Source of the DNA: CAZHFW01 sp964531675
GTDB lineage: Bacteria > Planctomycetota > Phycisphaerae > Phycisphaerales > UBA1924
NCBI GenBank assembly: GCA_964531675.1
Contig: CAZHFW010000016.1
Span: 1-64,000, forward strand
DNA: 64,000 nucleotides
Direction: 5' to 3'
In this document: piece by piece, positions 37,599-47,599 of the stretch
How the letters are laid out: every line of letters starts with the position of its first letter
Numbering within the stretch: position 1 is the first letter of the stretch
Notes under the pieces: generated by a model
The model's database searches: none
What the model saw: the letters and a program-made list of their open reading frames with translations, nothing else
Told to the model about the DNA's origin: nothing
Program-made: the position numbers and the translations under genes

Positions 37599-38039
37599 TC
37601 AAGGCCTGACGGTGTAGTTGCTCCGCGGCATGTACGAGCCGTTGTAGTTGCTGTACTGCGTGTAGCGCTGGCGGAACATCACCGTCGAGTTCGCCTGGGT
37701 GGGCGCCGTGAACGTGTACCAGTAGTACGCACTGGGCGTGCCCGCGTCAGGCCACTGATTGAGCGGATACGGATCGCTGACCGAGGCCAGACGACCGTCG
37801 TTGCGCTGCTGTTCCCATCCCGGCCCGTCGGCGTTGGCCGCCGCGACCTCGGGCGAAGAGAGCACCGCGTCCCACGTGCCCCCCGGCACCGGAGGCTCCG
37901 CGCGCTGCGGCGGCGTCTCACACCCCGCAAGCCCGAGAACCATCACCCCCGCAAGCAGAGCCGAGCCAGAGACTCCGCGCAGGTGCGCACGGAGAAACCC
38001 GGAGACCGACGCGTGTCTTTGGTTGTGCGCACACAGCAT
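37599..38039 (-). CDS. Lipoprotein of unknown function
   Basis: 146 residues with a long, Arg- and His-containing N-region, a hydrophobic stretch LLAGVMVLGLAGC and a lipobox Cys near residue 40. The mature part is Tyr- and Asn-rich toward the end (YTQYSNYNGSYMP). It is probably exported and lipid-anchored. The start may be downstream of 38039; the ATG used is the one that fits a complete signal. I recognise no family. It converges with the DinB gene. Confidence 0.6.
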   Translation of the reverse strand: MLCAHNQRHASVSGFLRAHLRGVSGSALLAGVMVLGLAGCETPPQRAEPPVPGGTWDAVLSSPEVAAANADGPGWEQQRNDGRLASVSDPYPLNQWPDAGTPSAYYWYTFTAPTQANSTVMFRQRYTQYSNYNGSYMPRSNYTVRP

Positions 38040-38168
38040 GGCCCTTCACCTTTCAAGCCGCGTGCCGACGGCTCAAGCCAAGGCGATCCATGCCAGACAC
38101 CGGTTTTTATGGGCCAGAGGGCCCGGTCGCGGCGTTCCCTCACCGCAACCACCATCGCCCCCGAGCAA

Positions 38169-38242
38169 CACCCCAGGCAGGAGTCGAACCTGCGACCTCA
38201 GCTTTAGGAAAGCCGTGCTCTATCCAACTGAGCTACTGGGGC
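38169..38242 (-). tRNA. tRNA-Arg (anticodon CCU)
   Basis: On the minus strand all four arms form: acceptor GCCCCAG pairing with CTGGGGT, a D-arm in AGCTCAGTTGGATAGAGC, anticodon stem CGGCT/AGCTG with loop TTCCTAA (anticodon CCT), and T-arm GCAGG-TTCGACT-CCTGC. It is 74 bases with discriminator G; CCA is not encoded. Confidence 0.95.
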
Positions 38243-38785
38243 ACAACAACCACGAAGAGCCCAACCGCCAGCATCGTACGGCAAGTCGTCGGTCCGCTTC
38301 TCTCTGGAAGTTCTTGGGCCCTTCCCACCCCGACAACCCCCAACTCTCGAGGGTGTGTGGGGAATCGAAGGGACCGGAAGGGCACTCTCCCAACGGAGGC
38401 ATTGGCTTGGGCAATCGAGGCATCCCGAAGTCCCTGAACCTCTCCGAGCCTTTACGATCGTTCATACAGCTTGCCTTGTTTGAACGCCTGCGGGTCTGCC
38501 TAAGCGAGCGGCCTTCCAATAAGAAATCCCGGCGAGTCTGGAGCCCAAGCTGAGGGCGAGCAAAGACGCCCCTCTTCTTGAGGAACTCAAGCCCTTAAGG
38601 CGAGCGCAAACCCGCGTGGGCAAAAGTAAAATTGGGTTTTGTGGGGATGCGGCCTTGGGTTGGCGTCAATCGCGCAGCGTTTGCGCAACGGAGAACTCTC
38701 GGGGCGGGCAGTTCGGAACCCTCAAGAGCAGACCTTTGACTCGCCGATTAACATTGCGGCTTGTATCAAACTCAGGAGGGCTCTC
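38243..38785. other. 540-base gap, no supported gene
   Basis: AT-richer than the surroundings with no open frame of convincing codon use on either strand. I found no match to SRP RNA, 6S RNA, tmRNA or RNase P RNA signatures. Near the right end TTGACT (38736-38741) and TTGTAT (38761-38766), 19 bases apart, could be a weak promoter for the following lipoprotein gene. Confidence 0.4.
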
Positions 38786-39319
38786 ATGAAGACTTTGCCC
38801 GTTGGTCTGATCTTGGCAGCTCTCGTCGGCTGCGCCTCGCAGCACCAAGCGTCAATGGCGGTCATGTCTTCGAAGAAAGCAGAGCCAGCTCAGACATTCC
38901 GATTGATTACCGTTGCTGAGGACGGAACAACGGAGTACGAAGGCGAAGTTGCAATGACACCTTCAACTCAAGCCTTCCTCAAGCATATGAAAATCAGCGG
39001 CTATTCGCTGAATGCGAATGGAACTCTCGCCTCCTGGCGCTCGCTCTATCCCGCGCCTGCGGATCTTCCCGAGGGATACGAGGAAAGCTATTCTCGGGTC
39101 GTCTTCGATAGGTTCGGAAACATTGTTGACTCGGATCCTCCCGAGATTCCTCCGGCGGCGTGCGTTCGGACGAAAAAGATTGTTGACGGCCATTGGCTTT
39201 GGTACTGCAAGACCATCAGTTGTCAAGCTCCGAGTGCATGCACCCTGACTCAAACGATCGACCCCGACACGGGCCTCGTTACCGAATCTTGCGACTGCTA
39301 CAACCCCAATGGGGAATGA
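38786..39319 (+). CDS. Putative lipoprotein, AT-richer than neighbours
   Basis: 177 residues with a short lipoprotein signal (lipobox LVGC, Cys at residue 15). The C-terminal third holds eight cysteines (for example SCQAPSACTLTQ and ESCDCYNP), suggesting a disulfide-stabilised end outside the cytoplasm. CAGGAGGG precedes the ATG at good distance. Base composition and codon use differ visibly from nearby genes, which may mean recent acquisition. No family recognised. Confidence 0.7.
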   Translation: MKTLPVGLILAALVGCASQHQASMAVMSSKKAEPAQTFRLITVAEDGTTEYEGEVAMTPSTQAFLKHMKISGYSLNANGTLASWRSLYPAPADLPEGYEESYSRVVFDRFGNIVDSDPPEIPPAACVRTKKIVDGHWLWYCKTISCQAPSACTLTQTIDPDTGLVTESCDCYNPNGE

Positions 39320-39366
39320 GCCACTCCTCAATGATCAGCCAAAGGAACTGGGGCCGGACAGGGGCG

Positions 39367-40083
39367 TCACCGGGCGTCCCGCCCGCGCACCCCGTCGATG
39401 GTGTGCAGGCCGATCATCCCGCCGTTGAACCAGCTCCCGGGCCATCCGCCCTCCCCGCTGGAATACACCGGCATCTGGTCCTGAGGCAGGATCCAGGCAG
39501 CGTGCCCATCCACGAATCCCATGGCCCGGCGCTGGTCCGGGACGACGGGGACCTCGTGCGTGTACGCGCCACGGGTCACGAATACCGCTTTCTTGGCCGC
39601 GAAGATGGCCTCCGACACACGGGTGGCCCCCCACTGCTCGGGACCTGTCCGTTTCTCAGAGAGCCAGAACTCGGGGCGTGCGACGAGGCAGCTCGAATAC
39701 TCGTACGACTCCATGACATGCGAAGGACGATCAGGAAACACCGCCATCGATGGATGGGCGATGTTCCCTTCGTAGTAGTTCACCATCGGGAAGTTCCACG
39801 AGCAGTACACGTCGAAGTAGCGCACAGGCCAGACCACGCCCCCGGCCCGCAGCACGGTGTAAGTGGCGGCGGGATCGGTGAAGTAGGGAAAGTGGTCCTG
39901 GAAGTCGGAGCTGTACAGCGCGACGTTCGAAGCGTGCGATCGCAGATTCGCAAGCGACGCCGTGAAACGCGCCGACTGCTTGGCGCCCAGGAGCGCTGGC
40001 CCAAGAAGCCCCACGAGCACCGCGATAACCCCGATCGAGACGAGCAGCTCGACGATCGTGAAGGCTCGGATCGCCCTCGACAT
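39367..40083 (-). CDS. Prepilin-like protein with type II pseudopilin N-terminus
   Basis: 238 residues. It opens with MSRAIRAFTIVELLVSIGVIAV: a short basic leader, Phe at +1, Glu at +5 and a hydrophobic helix, the classic type IV prepilin methylation and cleavage site. The rest is a globular domain ending with a GFVDGHAAW motif, a variant of the DG motif seen in the large planctomycete pseudopilin families. It would be processed by a prepilin peptidase and assembled or secreted, possibly by machinery such as that encoded at 2.3-8.2 kb. Confidence 0.88.
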   Translation of the reverse strand: MSRAIRAFTIVELLVSIGVIAVLVGLLGPALLGAKQSARFTASLANLRSHASNVALYSSDFQDHFPYFTDPAATYTVLRAGGVVWPVRYFDVYCSWNFPMVNYYEGNIAHPSMAVFPDRPSHVMESYEYSSCLVARPEFWLSEKRTGPEQWGATRVSEAIFAAKKAVFVTRGAYTHEVPVVPDQRRAMGFVDGHAAWILPQDQMPVYSSGEGGWPGSWFNGGMIGLHTIDGVRGRDAR

Positions 40084-40112
40084 CGCACAACCTCCCCAGC
40101 CAAGAACTCCTC

Positions 40113-41279
40113 TCAGCCCTTGCCACCCAGATCTTCTGGCATCGGCAGATGCCGAGTCTTCGACCGAAGTCGCGCCACCACGATCGCCGCACCGAGCACG
40201 CCCGCACCCGCCCAGCCGATCACGCGCAAGCGATGATCCACCCGCGGTTCCGCGATCGCTTCCGCACTCCGCTTGACGGCGGATGCCGCATCACGCCCCG
40301 TGACCACCACTCCGCGCTCACGCCGCAGATCGTGCACCGAGGTAAACGTATATGGGCCGCGCACCGCGTCGGCCTTGGATGAAAAGCTCGGGACCGCGAG
40401 CACGCCAGCCAGTTCGGCCTCCGAAACCTCGCGCACCGCCCCGAGCTCGTACTTCGCGATCGCACCATCCTCGCTCGAGACCGAGGTGATCATCCGGGCT
40501 CCCCGCAAGCCCCTGACTCCAAGGTCGGACCAGTCTGAGTACGTCGTCTCCCATGCCAGGGCGATGCTCTCCTTCGAGGATCCCCACCATGTCTGACTCT
40601 TGCGGACGACGCCGATCTCCTGGGAGACAGACCAATCCACCCAGACCCGGTACTGGAACACTTCGTTCTCATCGTCGTACACCAGCTCCGCGCCTGTCTC
40701 GGTCGCTCGCTGGGCGGTGAGCTGCATCCCGCGCGTGGCGATCGACGCGAACGGGCCGAAGATGGCGTTCGTCAGCCTGCTCGTCGCCTGCGCGATCGCA
40801 CCGGTGTAATCACGACCCGATGGGTACGGCCCCTGGGCGTCCACCAGGCAGACCTGCCCCGGCGTCAGGAGCCAGATGACCTTTCCGCTCCGTGCGACGT
40901 CATCGAAGGGCAACGCGCTCTTTCCATGCTCATAGGTCGTGTTGTGCCGCGCGTCTCCGCCGCGTCCGATCCAGCTCTCGTGACGTTGACGATCCGGTCC
41001 CTCGGCCATTCTGCGGCGGACGCTTTCCACACGCGACCGCAGAGGGTGATCGGGCTTGCCCTCGATCTCCTTCTCCATCGACGCCAACTGATCGGCCGAC
41101 ACGGAATCAGAATCTTCCTCGACAAGCACGTAAGCCAGACCGTCGAGGCTTGTTTCGCGGACCCGCTCGATCTCCTTCTCCGCCCACGCCTTGACCTTTT
41201 CAACGACAGGCTGCGCCGCCGCCCCAGGGGCCGGCACCAAGACCAGAATCGTCGCAAGCATGGTGAAGACCCGCCGCAT
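40113..41279 (-). CDS. Exported protein with C-terminal membrane anchor, unknown function
   Basis: 388 residues: signal peptide at about 1-23 (PGAAAQ), a long extracytoplasmic domain, and a C-terminal membrane segment (about 355-375, VIGWAGAGVLGAAIVVA) followed by basic residues. No catalytic motif is visible. It lies 29 bases upstream of the pseudopilin gene on the same strand and is probably cotranscribed with it, so a role in the same export or pilus context is possible. The start at 41279 gives the signal peptide; an open frame extends upstream but is not convincing. Confidence 0.72.
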   Translation of the reverse strand: MRRVFTMLATILVLVPAPGAAAQPVVEKVKAWAEKEIERVRETSLDGLAYVLVEEDSDSVSADQLASMEKEIEGKPDHPLRSRVESVRRRMAEGPDRQRHESWIGRGGDARHNTTYEHGKSALPFDDVARSGKVIWLLTPGQVCLVDAQGPYPSGRDYTGAIAQATSRLTNAIFGPFASIATRGMQLTAQRATETGAELVYDDENEVFQYRVWVDWSVSQEIGVVRKSQTWWGSSKESIALAWETTYSDWSDLGVRGLRGARMITSVSSEDGAIAKYELGAVREVSEAELAGVLAVPSFSSKADAVRGPYTFTSVHDLRRERGVVVTGRDAASAVKRSAEAIAEPRVDHRLRVIGWAGAGVLGAAIVVARLRSKTRHLPMPEDLGGKG

Positions 41280-41556
41280 GGGCCCCAACCTACCCCCCTT
41301 CTCGCGGGTTGCAACGCGCTCACGCCGCTCGGGTCCTGTCCGCGATCGCAAACTTGAGCCCTCAGCACTCCCGTTTCCGCAAACTTGCGCCTGGAGGTTT
41401 GTTTCTGACGGGCTTCCCGAGGCCTGCGCCACGCGAATGAGTACTTTGCATTTTTCTTTGTCGCGCCCAGCCGGATCGTGTGCCACCCGAACGCAGTCAG
41501 CGGCCGCCCCGCCAGACAACTCGCAGGGCTCGGACGCCCGCTCCGGGGTGGTTGGC

Positions 41557-42621
41557 GTGAAACTGGACTTCCCCCGTCTTCTAGCGAACGCTTACGGGTT
41601 CGGGTCCGCTCGGGGGCCTGGTCTGGAGAGACTTGCTTTGTCGCAGAATCCGCAGGGGCCTCAACCTTTCCGTCCGCATCCCAAGCCGCCGTCGCTCAAG
41701 CCGCGCCGCGTGCGTGGCGGCGTGAAAATCCAGTCCGACCAGCCGCCGGGCTCGGGCTCCTGGGCCGCCGCCAGGCTCATCCGCCTGCTCGAGTCCGCCG
41801 CCGAGGGCGCCAGGCTCGTCGAAGGCCTTGAATACGCCAAGATCGGGCAGACCGCCCGCATGAACTTCGAGCACGGCACCATCACCGCCACCGTGCAGGG
41901 CCGCATCGACAAGCCCTACCGCGTCTCGCTCTCCATGTCCACGTACTCCGAGTCCCAATGGACCGGCGTCGTGCAGGCCATGTCCGATCAGGCGGTCTAC
42001 GCCGCCAAACTCCTCGCCGGCGAACTTCCCGCCAGCATCGAAGACCTCTTCGCCCCCGTGGGATTGCGGCTTTTCCCCGCCGAAAGCACCGATCTCACGC
42101 CCGCGTGCACCTGCGGCGACGAGCAGCGCTGGTGCAAGCACGTCTGCTGCATCACCTACCTGCTGGCCGAACGCTTCGCCACCGACCCGTTCCTCATCTT
42201 CCTGCTCCGCGGCATCCCCGGTGATGACCTGCTCGAGAAGATCCGCCAGCGCCGCGCCATCGCCGGCGCCGTCGGAGGCACCGTCCCGGTCTACGCCGCC
42301 CGTGTCCCGGGCGTCAGCGACTCCATGGCTCCCACCCTCGAGGAATCCGCCGACCACTTCTGGGATGCCGGCCCCGAGCTCGACCAGCTCGATGTCCCCC
42401 TCGAAAAGCCCCAGGTCACCCACCCCCTCCTCAGGCGCCTGGGACCAAGCCCCTTCCAAGACCCCAAGGGCACGACCGGCACCGGCGGCCCCAAGTTCCC
42501 GCTCGTTGGCCTCCTGGCCACCTGCTACGAAATGGTCACCGACGCCACCCTCCGGGAAGCCGAAGGCGATGTGCTCCCCGACACGCCGCCCCCGTCTGAG
42601 GAAGAGAGCACCGACACGTAA
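41557..42621 (+). CDS. SWIM zinc-finger protein
   Basis: About 354 residues. The SWIM zinc finger CTCGDEQRWCKHVCC (CxC...CxH) lies near residues 185-200 and is followed by LLAERFATDPFLIFLLRG, the usual continuation in bacterial SWIM proteins linked to SWF/SNF helicases. The flanks are Pro- and Ala-rich. SWIM domains bind DNA or protein; no helicase gene is adjacent. The start is uncertain: a GTG at 41557 after GGGGTGG was chosen, while an ATG at 41437 in the same frame would add 40 residues encoded by AT-rich, promoter-like sequence. Confidence 0.8.
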   Translation: MKLDFPRLLANAYGFGSARGPGLERLALSQNPQGPQPFRPHPKPPSLKPRRVRGGVKIQSDQPPGSGSWAAARLIRLLESAAEGARLVEGLEYAKIGQTARMNFEHGTITATVQGRIDKPYRVSLSMSTYSESQWTGVVQAMSDQAVYAAKLLAGELPASIEDLFAPVGLRLFPAESTDLTPACTCGDEQRWCKHVCCITYLLAERFATDPFLIFLLRGIPGDDLLEKIRQRRAIAGAVGGTVPVYAARVPGVSDSMAPTLEESADHFWDAGPELDQLDVPLEKPQVTHPLLRRLGPSPFQDPKGTTGTGGPKFPLVGLLATCYEMVTDATLREAEGDVLPDTPPPSEEESTDT

Positions 42622-42680
42622 TACCTATCGAGTAACCCATCCGTCCAATTCACTTCATCACAATCGCATAGCATGAAGTC

Positions 42681-43292
42681 ATGCTTGTCTTTGTCGATGA
42701 ATCAGGTTGCTCAGGATTCAAGTTTGACAAGGGCTCCAGCGCCTACTTTACGATGGTGGCGATCTTGTTCGTTGATCGCGCTCAAGCCCAGTCTTGCGAT
42801 GACGCAATTTCGCAACTGCGGCATGAAATGCACTGGCCACCCAGCCGCGAGTTCAAGTTCAACAAGCTCTCCCCGAAACAGCGGATCCAGTTTCTCTCAA
42901 GAGTGGAGCCGTTTGATTTCTCGTTCTACACGTTCTCCCTCGACAAGCGCCGACTCTGGGAGGGCTCGCTGCGCCGATCAGACCGCATGTATCGCAAAGT
43001 GATCGAGTGGATTTGCGAGAACGCCGAGGACCGGCTCGTCGAAGCCACAATCGTGGCTGACTCAACCGGACCCGACGCCTTCGCGGCTGAGCTGGATTCT
43101 CATCTGAGGACCAAGACGAAGCCGGGAAAAGTCCATCGCCTTCGTATGGAAGCTTCCCACTCAAACAACTTGCTGCAACTGGCAGACATGGTCGCCGGAG
43201 CCTCATCGCGCCGGCTGTCATCCAAGCCAGATGCCTGGACGTACTTCTCGATCATCCGTTCGAGATGTGTATCCGACAGAACTTGGCCCTGA
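42681..43292 (+). CDS. DUF3800 domain protein
   Basis: 203 residues. It starts MLVFVDESGCSG, the DUF3800 signature with the conserved DES acid pair. A second acidic site is in TIVADSTGP and it ends with NNLLQLADMVAGAS. This arrangement of acidic residues resembles RNase H-like nucleases, and the family is common in phage-defence and mobile regions. Codon use is AT-richer than neighbours, which suggests transfer. The C-terminus runs into a 16-base tandem repeat, so the last few residues may not be original. Confidence 0.85.
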   Translation: MLVFVDESGCSGFKFDKGSSAYFTMVAILFVDRAQAQSCDDAISQLRHEMHWPPSREFKFNKLSPKQRIQFLSRVEPFDFSFYTFSLDKRRLWEGSLRRSDRMYRKVIEWICENAEDRLVEATIVADSTGPDAFAAELDSHLRTKTKPGKVHRLRMEASHSNNLLQLADMVAGASSRRLSSKPDAWTYFSIIRSRCVSDRTWP

Positions 43293-43313
43293 CAGAACCT
43301 GGCCCTGACAAAA
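43282..43313. repeat. 16-base tandem duplication at the DUF3800 stop
   Basis: GACAGAACTTGGCCCT is followed directly by GACAGAACCTGGCCCT. The first unit overlaps the end of the DUF3800 frame. Confidence 0.7.
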
Positions 43314-43423
43314 AAGAACGACCCGGCCGCTATCCCATCTTTCAGGGCACGCCACCATGCGGTGACTATTCGCGAGCCGGGTCTATCCACTGGTAGTATC
43401 GGTTGTACTTGCCCGGGAGTCAA
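43310..43423 (-). ncRNA. Candidate small RNA with promoter and terminator
   Basis: On the minus strand a -35 TTGACT (43418-43423), 17-base spacer and -10 GATACT (43395-43400) would start an RNA near 43388. It would end at six T at 43310-43315. The RNA of about 75-80 bases begins with GACCCGGC (43376-43383), which pairs exactly with GCCGGGTC (43320-43327) just before the T-run. Inside is another hairpin CACC-GCAT-GGTG. No known RNA family was recognised. Alternatively the stem is only the terminator of an unrecognised minus-strand gene. Confidence 0.4.
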
Positions 43424-43970
43424 GGCCAGATTGTTCGGATTTTGTTTGTGGCTTCTGCCTCCGGGGCGCGTTGACCGGTTTCCCCCTCCCGCTACCATCT
43501 CCCCGCACTTCGGAGCCTGCTGCGACGGACATCCCTTCGGGGATCGAGGCGCAGCTCGGGGTCCTCCCATCGCGGCTGATGGAGGGTCCAGCTCCGGCTG
43601 GCAGGGTCGAGCCAGACCCGGCGCGTCCTTCGGGACGTACCAAGTCTTGCTCAGACAGCGAGTTGTGCACGCTGGATCAACCCTGACGGCACCGTTGCCG
43701 CGGACCTCGGCCCCGATCGACATCGGGTCGCCCCGGACCGCGACGAAGACAGGTCCTGGGCATGCCTATCTGAAGATTGCTTCAGGTGGGAAAAGGAGCG
43801 AGCGTCCGCGTCAGCTTTGCCGACAAGGTTCCGCATCAAGGGACCTGCATCGGCGACCATCGAGAACTCGAATGCGAACGGCCCGCGAGCGCGGGGTTGG
43901 TCGGCGTCTCAACCAGACGGCCTGATCAGCACCGAGCCGCCGGAGAACTCGTCACCGCAGGCGTCTTCAC
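43424..43970. other. About 550 bases without a supported gene
   Basis: Open frames exist on both strands but codon use is irregular, none has a ribosome binding site with a convincing start and none encodes a recognisable motif. It could be decayed coding sequence or carry structured RNA. It lies between the DUF3800 gene and tRNA-Gln, a typical place for inserted and decaying DNA. Confidence 0.4.
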
Positions 43971-44041
43971 TGGGCGATGGTGTAATGGCAGCACAGCAGA
44001 TTTTGGTTCTGTTTGTCTAGGTTCGAATCCTAGTCGCCCAG
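43971..44041 (+). tRNA. tRNA-Gln (anticodon UUG)
   Basis: Acceptor stem TGGGCGA/TCGCCCA, D-arm GTGTAATGGCAGCAC, anticodon stem GCAGA/TCTGT with loop TTTTGGT (anticodon TTG), T-arm CTAGG-TTCGAAT-CCTAG, discriminator G. 71 bases; CCA not encoded. Confidence 0.96.
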
Positions 44042-44136
44042 CTTCTTCTTCCCGCCGCAGGTCCTGCGGGGGAGCGTGAAGAGCCGGAACCACAGACGCG
44101 TGCTCGAAGCTGAACCCCGCGGCGCCGACGGCGCTG

Positions 44137-44942
44137 ATGAACCAGCAGGCTCACAACAGCTCGTCCCTCTCCGCGATCATCCTCGCAGCAGGCAAGGGCA
44201 CGCGCATGAAGTCCGACCTTCCCAAGGTCGTGCACGAAGTCGGCGGCCGCCCCATGGTCTGCGCCGTCGTCGACGCCTGCCTGGCCGCGGGCTGCTCCCG
44301 CATCGTCGTCGTCGTCGGATACAAGCAGGAACTCGTGCGGGCCGCCCTTTCCTCCTATGGCTCGTGCGTCGAGTTCGTCGTGCAGGACGAACAGCTCGGC
44401 ACAGGCCACGCCGTCATGTGCGCCGCCCCCGCCTTCGCGGCCCAGTCGGCCTCCCCCGGGCACACCACCTTCGTGCTCGCGGGCGATGGCCCCCTCATCC
44501 GCGCCCAGACGCTCCGCAAGGTGCTCGAACGGCACCGCTCCTCGCACGCCGCCGCGACCATGGCGACCTCGGTCATCGATGACCCGACGGGCTACGGCCG
44601 GATCAAGCGCGACGCGTCGGGCAAGTTCATGCGGATCGTCGAGCAGAAGAACTGCTCGCCCGAAGAACTCGCGATCCGCGAGGTGAACCCGAGCTACTAC
44701 TGCTTCGACGTCTCGGCGCTCTTTGCCGCCCTCAAAGACGTCAAGCGCAACCCCGTCAGCAACGAGTACTACATCACCGACGTGCCCGAACTTCTCCTGG
44801 CCGAACGCCGCGGCGTCGAGGTGATCGACGCGGTCCCGCCGGAAGACATCCTCTCCATCAACACGCTCGACGAACTGGCCAGGGTGGACGCGATCTACCG
44901 CGCCAGGTCGGGCCAAGCCTCGATTTCCAGCGGAGCTGCGTC

Positions 44943-44946
<4 letters not shown>
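44137..44946 (+). CDS. glmU: UDP-GlcNAc pyrophosphorylase domain protein (GlmU N-terminal half)
   Basis: 269 residues that cover only the uridylyltransferase half of GlmU. It has the nucleotide loop IILAAGKGTRMKS, the KVVHEVGGRPM segment, a GTGHAV motif and VNPSYYCFDV, with catalytic-metal Asp in LAGDGPL. It would make UDP-GlcNAc from GlcNAc-1-phosphate and UTP. The left-handed beta-helix acetyltransferase half of classical GlmU is absent, so glucosamine-1-phosphate must be acetylated by another protein. The stop overlaps the prs start by 4 bases. Confidence 0.9.
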
Positions 44947-45938
<992 letters not shown>

Positions 45939-46003
45939 TCACCCTTTGATCCCAAACACGCACAAAGCACCAAAGTCTGAGCTTTGAAGTCTGGAGTGAA
46001 ATC

Positions 46004-46744
46004 ATGCACGAGAAAGCACCTCTTCTGACCGCCGCATCCCGTGACAAGGTTGGCTCGCGCTACTGCCAGCGCCTGCGCGACCAGGGCCAGCTCCCCGCCG
46101 TGCTCTACGGCCACAAGGAGCAGCCCGTGCCGATCACCGTCCCGCTCCGCGAGGCGGTCTCCCACATCGCCAAGGGCGAGAAGGTCTTCCGCCTGGACTT
46201 CCCGGGCGCCAAGAACAAGGACGAGATGCAGATGGTCCTGCTCAAGGAGCTGCAGTTCGACTACCTGGGCACCAACATCGTCCACGCCGACTTCGCCCGC
46301 GTGTCGCTGACCGAGCGCGTCAAGACCCGCGTCGCGGTCCACCTCGTCGGCGAGGCCAAGGGCCTCAAGCAGGCCGGCGCCATCCTCATGCACCCGACCA
46401 ACGAAGTGGTCGTCGAGACCACCATCGTTGAACTCCCGGACTTCATCGAGGTCAACATCGCCGAGCTCGACGTGGGCCACGCGATCACCGCCGCCGACGT
46501 CAAGCTCCCCAACGCGAACATGAAGATGATCACCGACTCCCACGCCATCGTGGCCCAGATCGTGATCCAGCTCGAGGAGAAGGTCGCCGAAGCGGCCACC
46601 GTCGACGCTGCCGCCGCGGGCCCCGAGGTCATCACCGCCAAGAAGCCCGAGGAAGGCGCTGCCGCCGCGGGCAAGGATGCCAAGGCCGCCGCGCCCGCCA
46701 AGGACGCCAAGGCCCCGGCCGCCGGCGGCGACAAGAAGAAGTAA
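46004..46744 (+). CDS. rplY: 50S ribosomal protein L25/general stress protein Ctc
   Basis: 246 residues: the L25 domain that binds 5S rRNA (about 1-95, with SRYCQRLRDQGQLPAVLYG), a TL5-type beta domain (about 100-190, with VHADFARVSL and VEVNIAELDVGHAI-like segments) and a low-complexity Ala/Lys tail. It follows prs by 65 bases, and prs-ctc-pth is a known bacterial gene order. The tail is much longer than in most L25 proteins. Confidence 0.95.
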   Translation: MHEKAPLLTAASRDKVGSRYCQRLRDQGQLPAVLYGHKEQPVPITVPLREAVSHIAKGEKVFRLDFPGAKNKDEMQMVLLKELQFDYLGTNIVHADFARVSLTERVKTRVAVHLVGEAKGLKQAGAILMHPTNEVVVETTIVELPDFIEVNIAELDVGHAITAADVKLPNANMKMITDSHAIVAQIVIQLEEKVAEAATVDAAAAGPEVITAKKPEEGAAAAGKDAKAAAPAKDAKAPAAGGDKKK

Positions 46745-46904
46745 GCAGCACAAGAGGCACTGGGCGTCGGGCCCTGGGCACCGGTGGGGAAACCCATCCT
46801 GCTCAGGCCCGATCTCGGAGCCGAAGGCGCCAGCTCACTTCCCCCCTCGGTCTTTGTGTCTTTCACCAGTTCCCGATGCCCGGTCCCCAGTGCCTCTCCA
46901 CCCC

Positions 46905-47546
46905 ATGAAACTCATCGTCGGCCTCGGCAACCCCGGCAGCGAATACACCAGGACCCGCCACAACGCGGGCTTCATGGTCGTCGATCGCCTGGCGGGGAAG
47001 CACGCAGCCGGCGCAACGCCCAAGGCGCGCTTCAACGCCGCGGTCGTCGAGGGCGTCGTGGGAGACGAGAAGTGCCTCTTCATGAAGCCCACGACCTACA
47101 TGAACCGCTCGGGCGTGTCGGTCGCCGAGGCCGTCTCCTTCTACAAGGTCGACTTCACCTCCGACCTCCTGGTCCTGGTCGACGACCTCTACATCCCGCT
47201 GGGCAACATCCGCATCCGCGCCGGCGGCGGATCGGGCGGGCACAACGGACTGACGGACATCCACCGCGCCCTGGGATCCGACGCCTATCCGCGCCTGCGG
47301 ATCGGCATCGACCCTAAGCCCGCGTTCATGCACCAGGCCGACTACGTCCTGTCCCGTTTCACCGACGAGGATCAGGTCAAGCTCGACCCGGCGCTGGACC
47401 GCGCCGCCAAGGCGACCGAGACGTTCATCACCAAAGGCCTGTCGGCCGCCATGAACCAGTTCAACGCCGACCCCGAGACCGCGCCAAAGCCCCCAAGGCC
47501 GAGCCCCGATCCCGGCGCTTCCCGCCCTTCTCCCTCTTCCAACTGA
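46905..47546 (+). CDS. pth: Peptidyl-tRNA hydrolase
   Basis: 213 residues. Pth releases peptides from stalled peptidyl-tRNA. It has the start KLIVGLGNPGSEY, the catalytic His in TRHNAGF, the MKPTTYMNRSG segment, DDLYIPLG and GGSGGHNGL. The C-terminal 25 residues are a Pro/Ser-rich extension. The ATG at 46905 begins directly at the conserved first strand; there is no strong Shine-Dalgarno site. Confidence 0.97.
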   Translation: MKLIVGLGNPGSEYTRTRHNAGFMVVDRLAGKHAAGATPKARFNAAVVEGVVGDEKCLFMKPTTYMNRSGVSVAEAVSFYKVDFTSDLLVLVDDLYIPLGNIRIRAGGGSGGHNGLTDIHRALGSDAYPRLRIGIDPKPAFMHQADYVLSRFTDEDQVKLDPALDRAAKATETFITKGLSAAMNQFNADPETAPKPPRPSPDPGASRPSPSSN

Positions 47547-47599
47547 ACACCATCACACACGCGATTCACGAATCACCATTCACGATTCAGGAGTTCGAA

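Noticed and set aside
38243..38785. SRP RNA, 6S RNA, tmRNA or RNase P RNA in the gap
   Set aside because: Searched by eye on both strands for conserved cores of each; none found.
43362..43925. 188-codon plus-strand frame and overlapping minus-strand frames before tRNA-Gln
   Set aside because: Irregular codon use, no ribosome binding site and no motif; not called as a gene.
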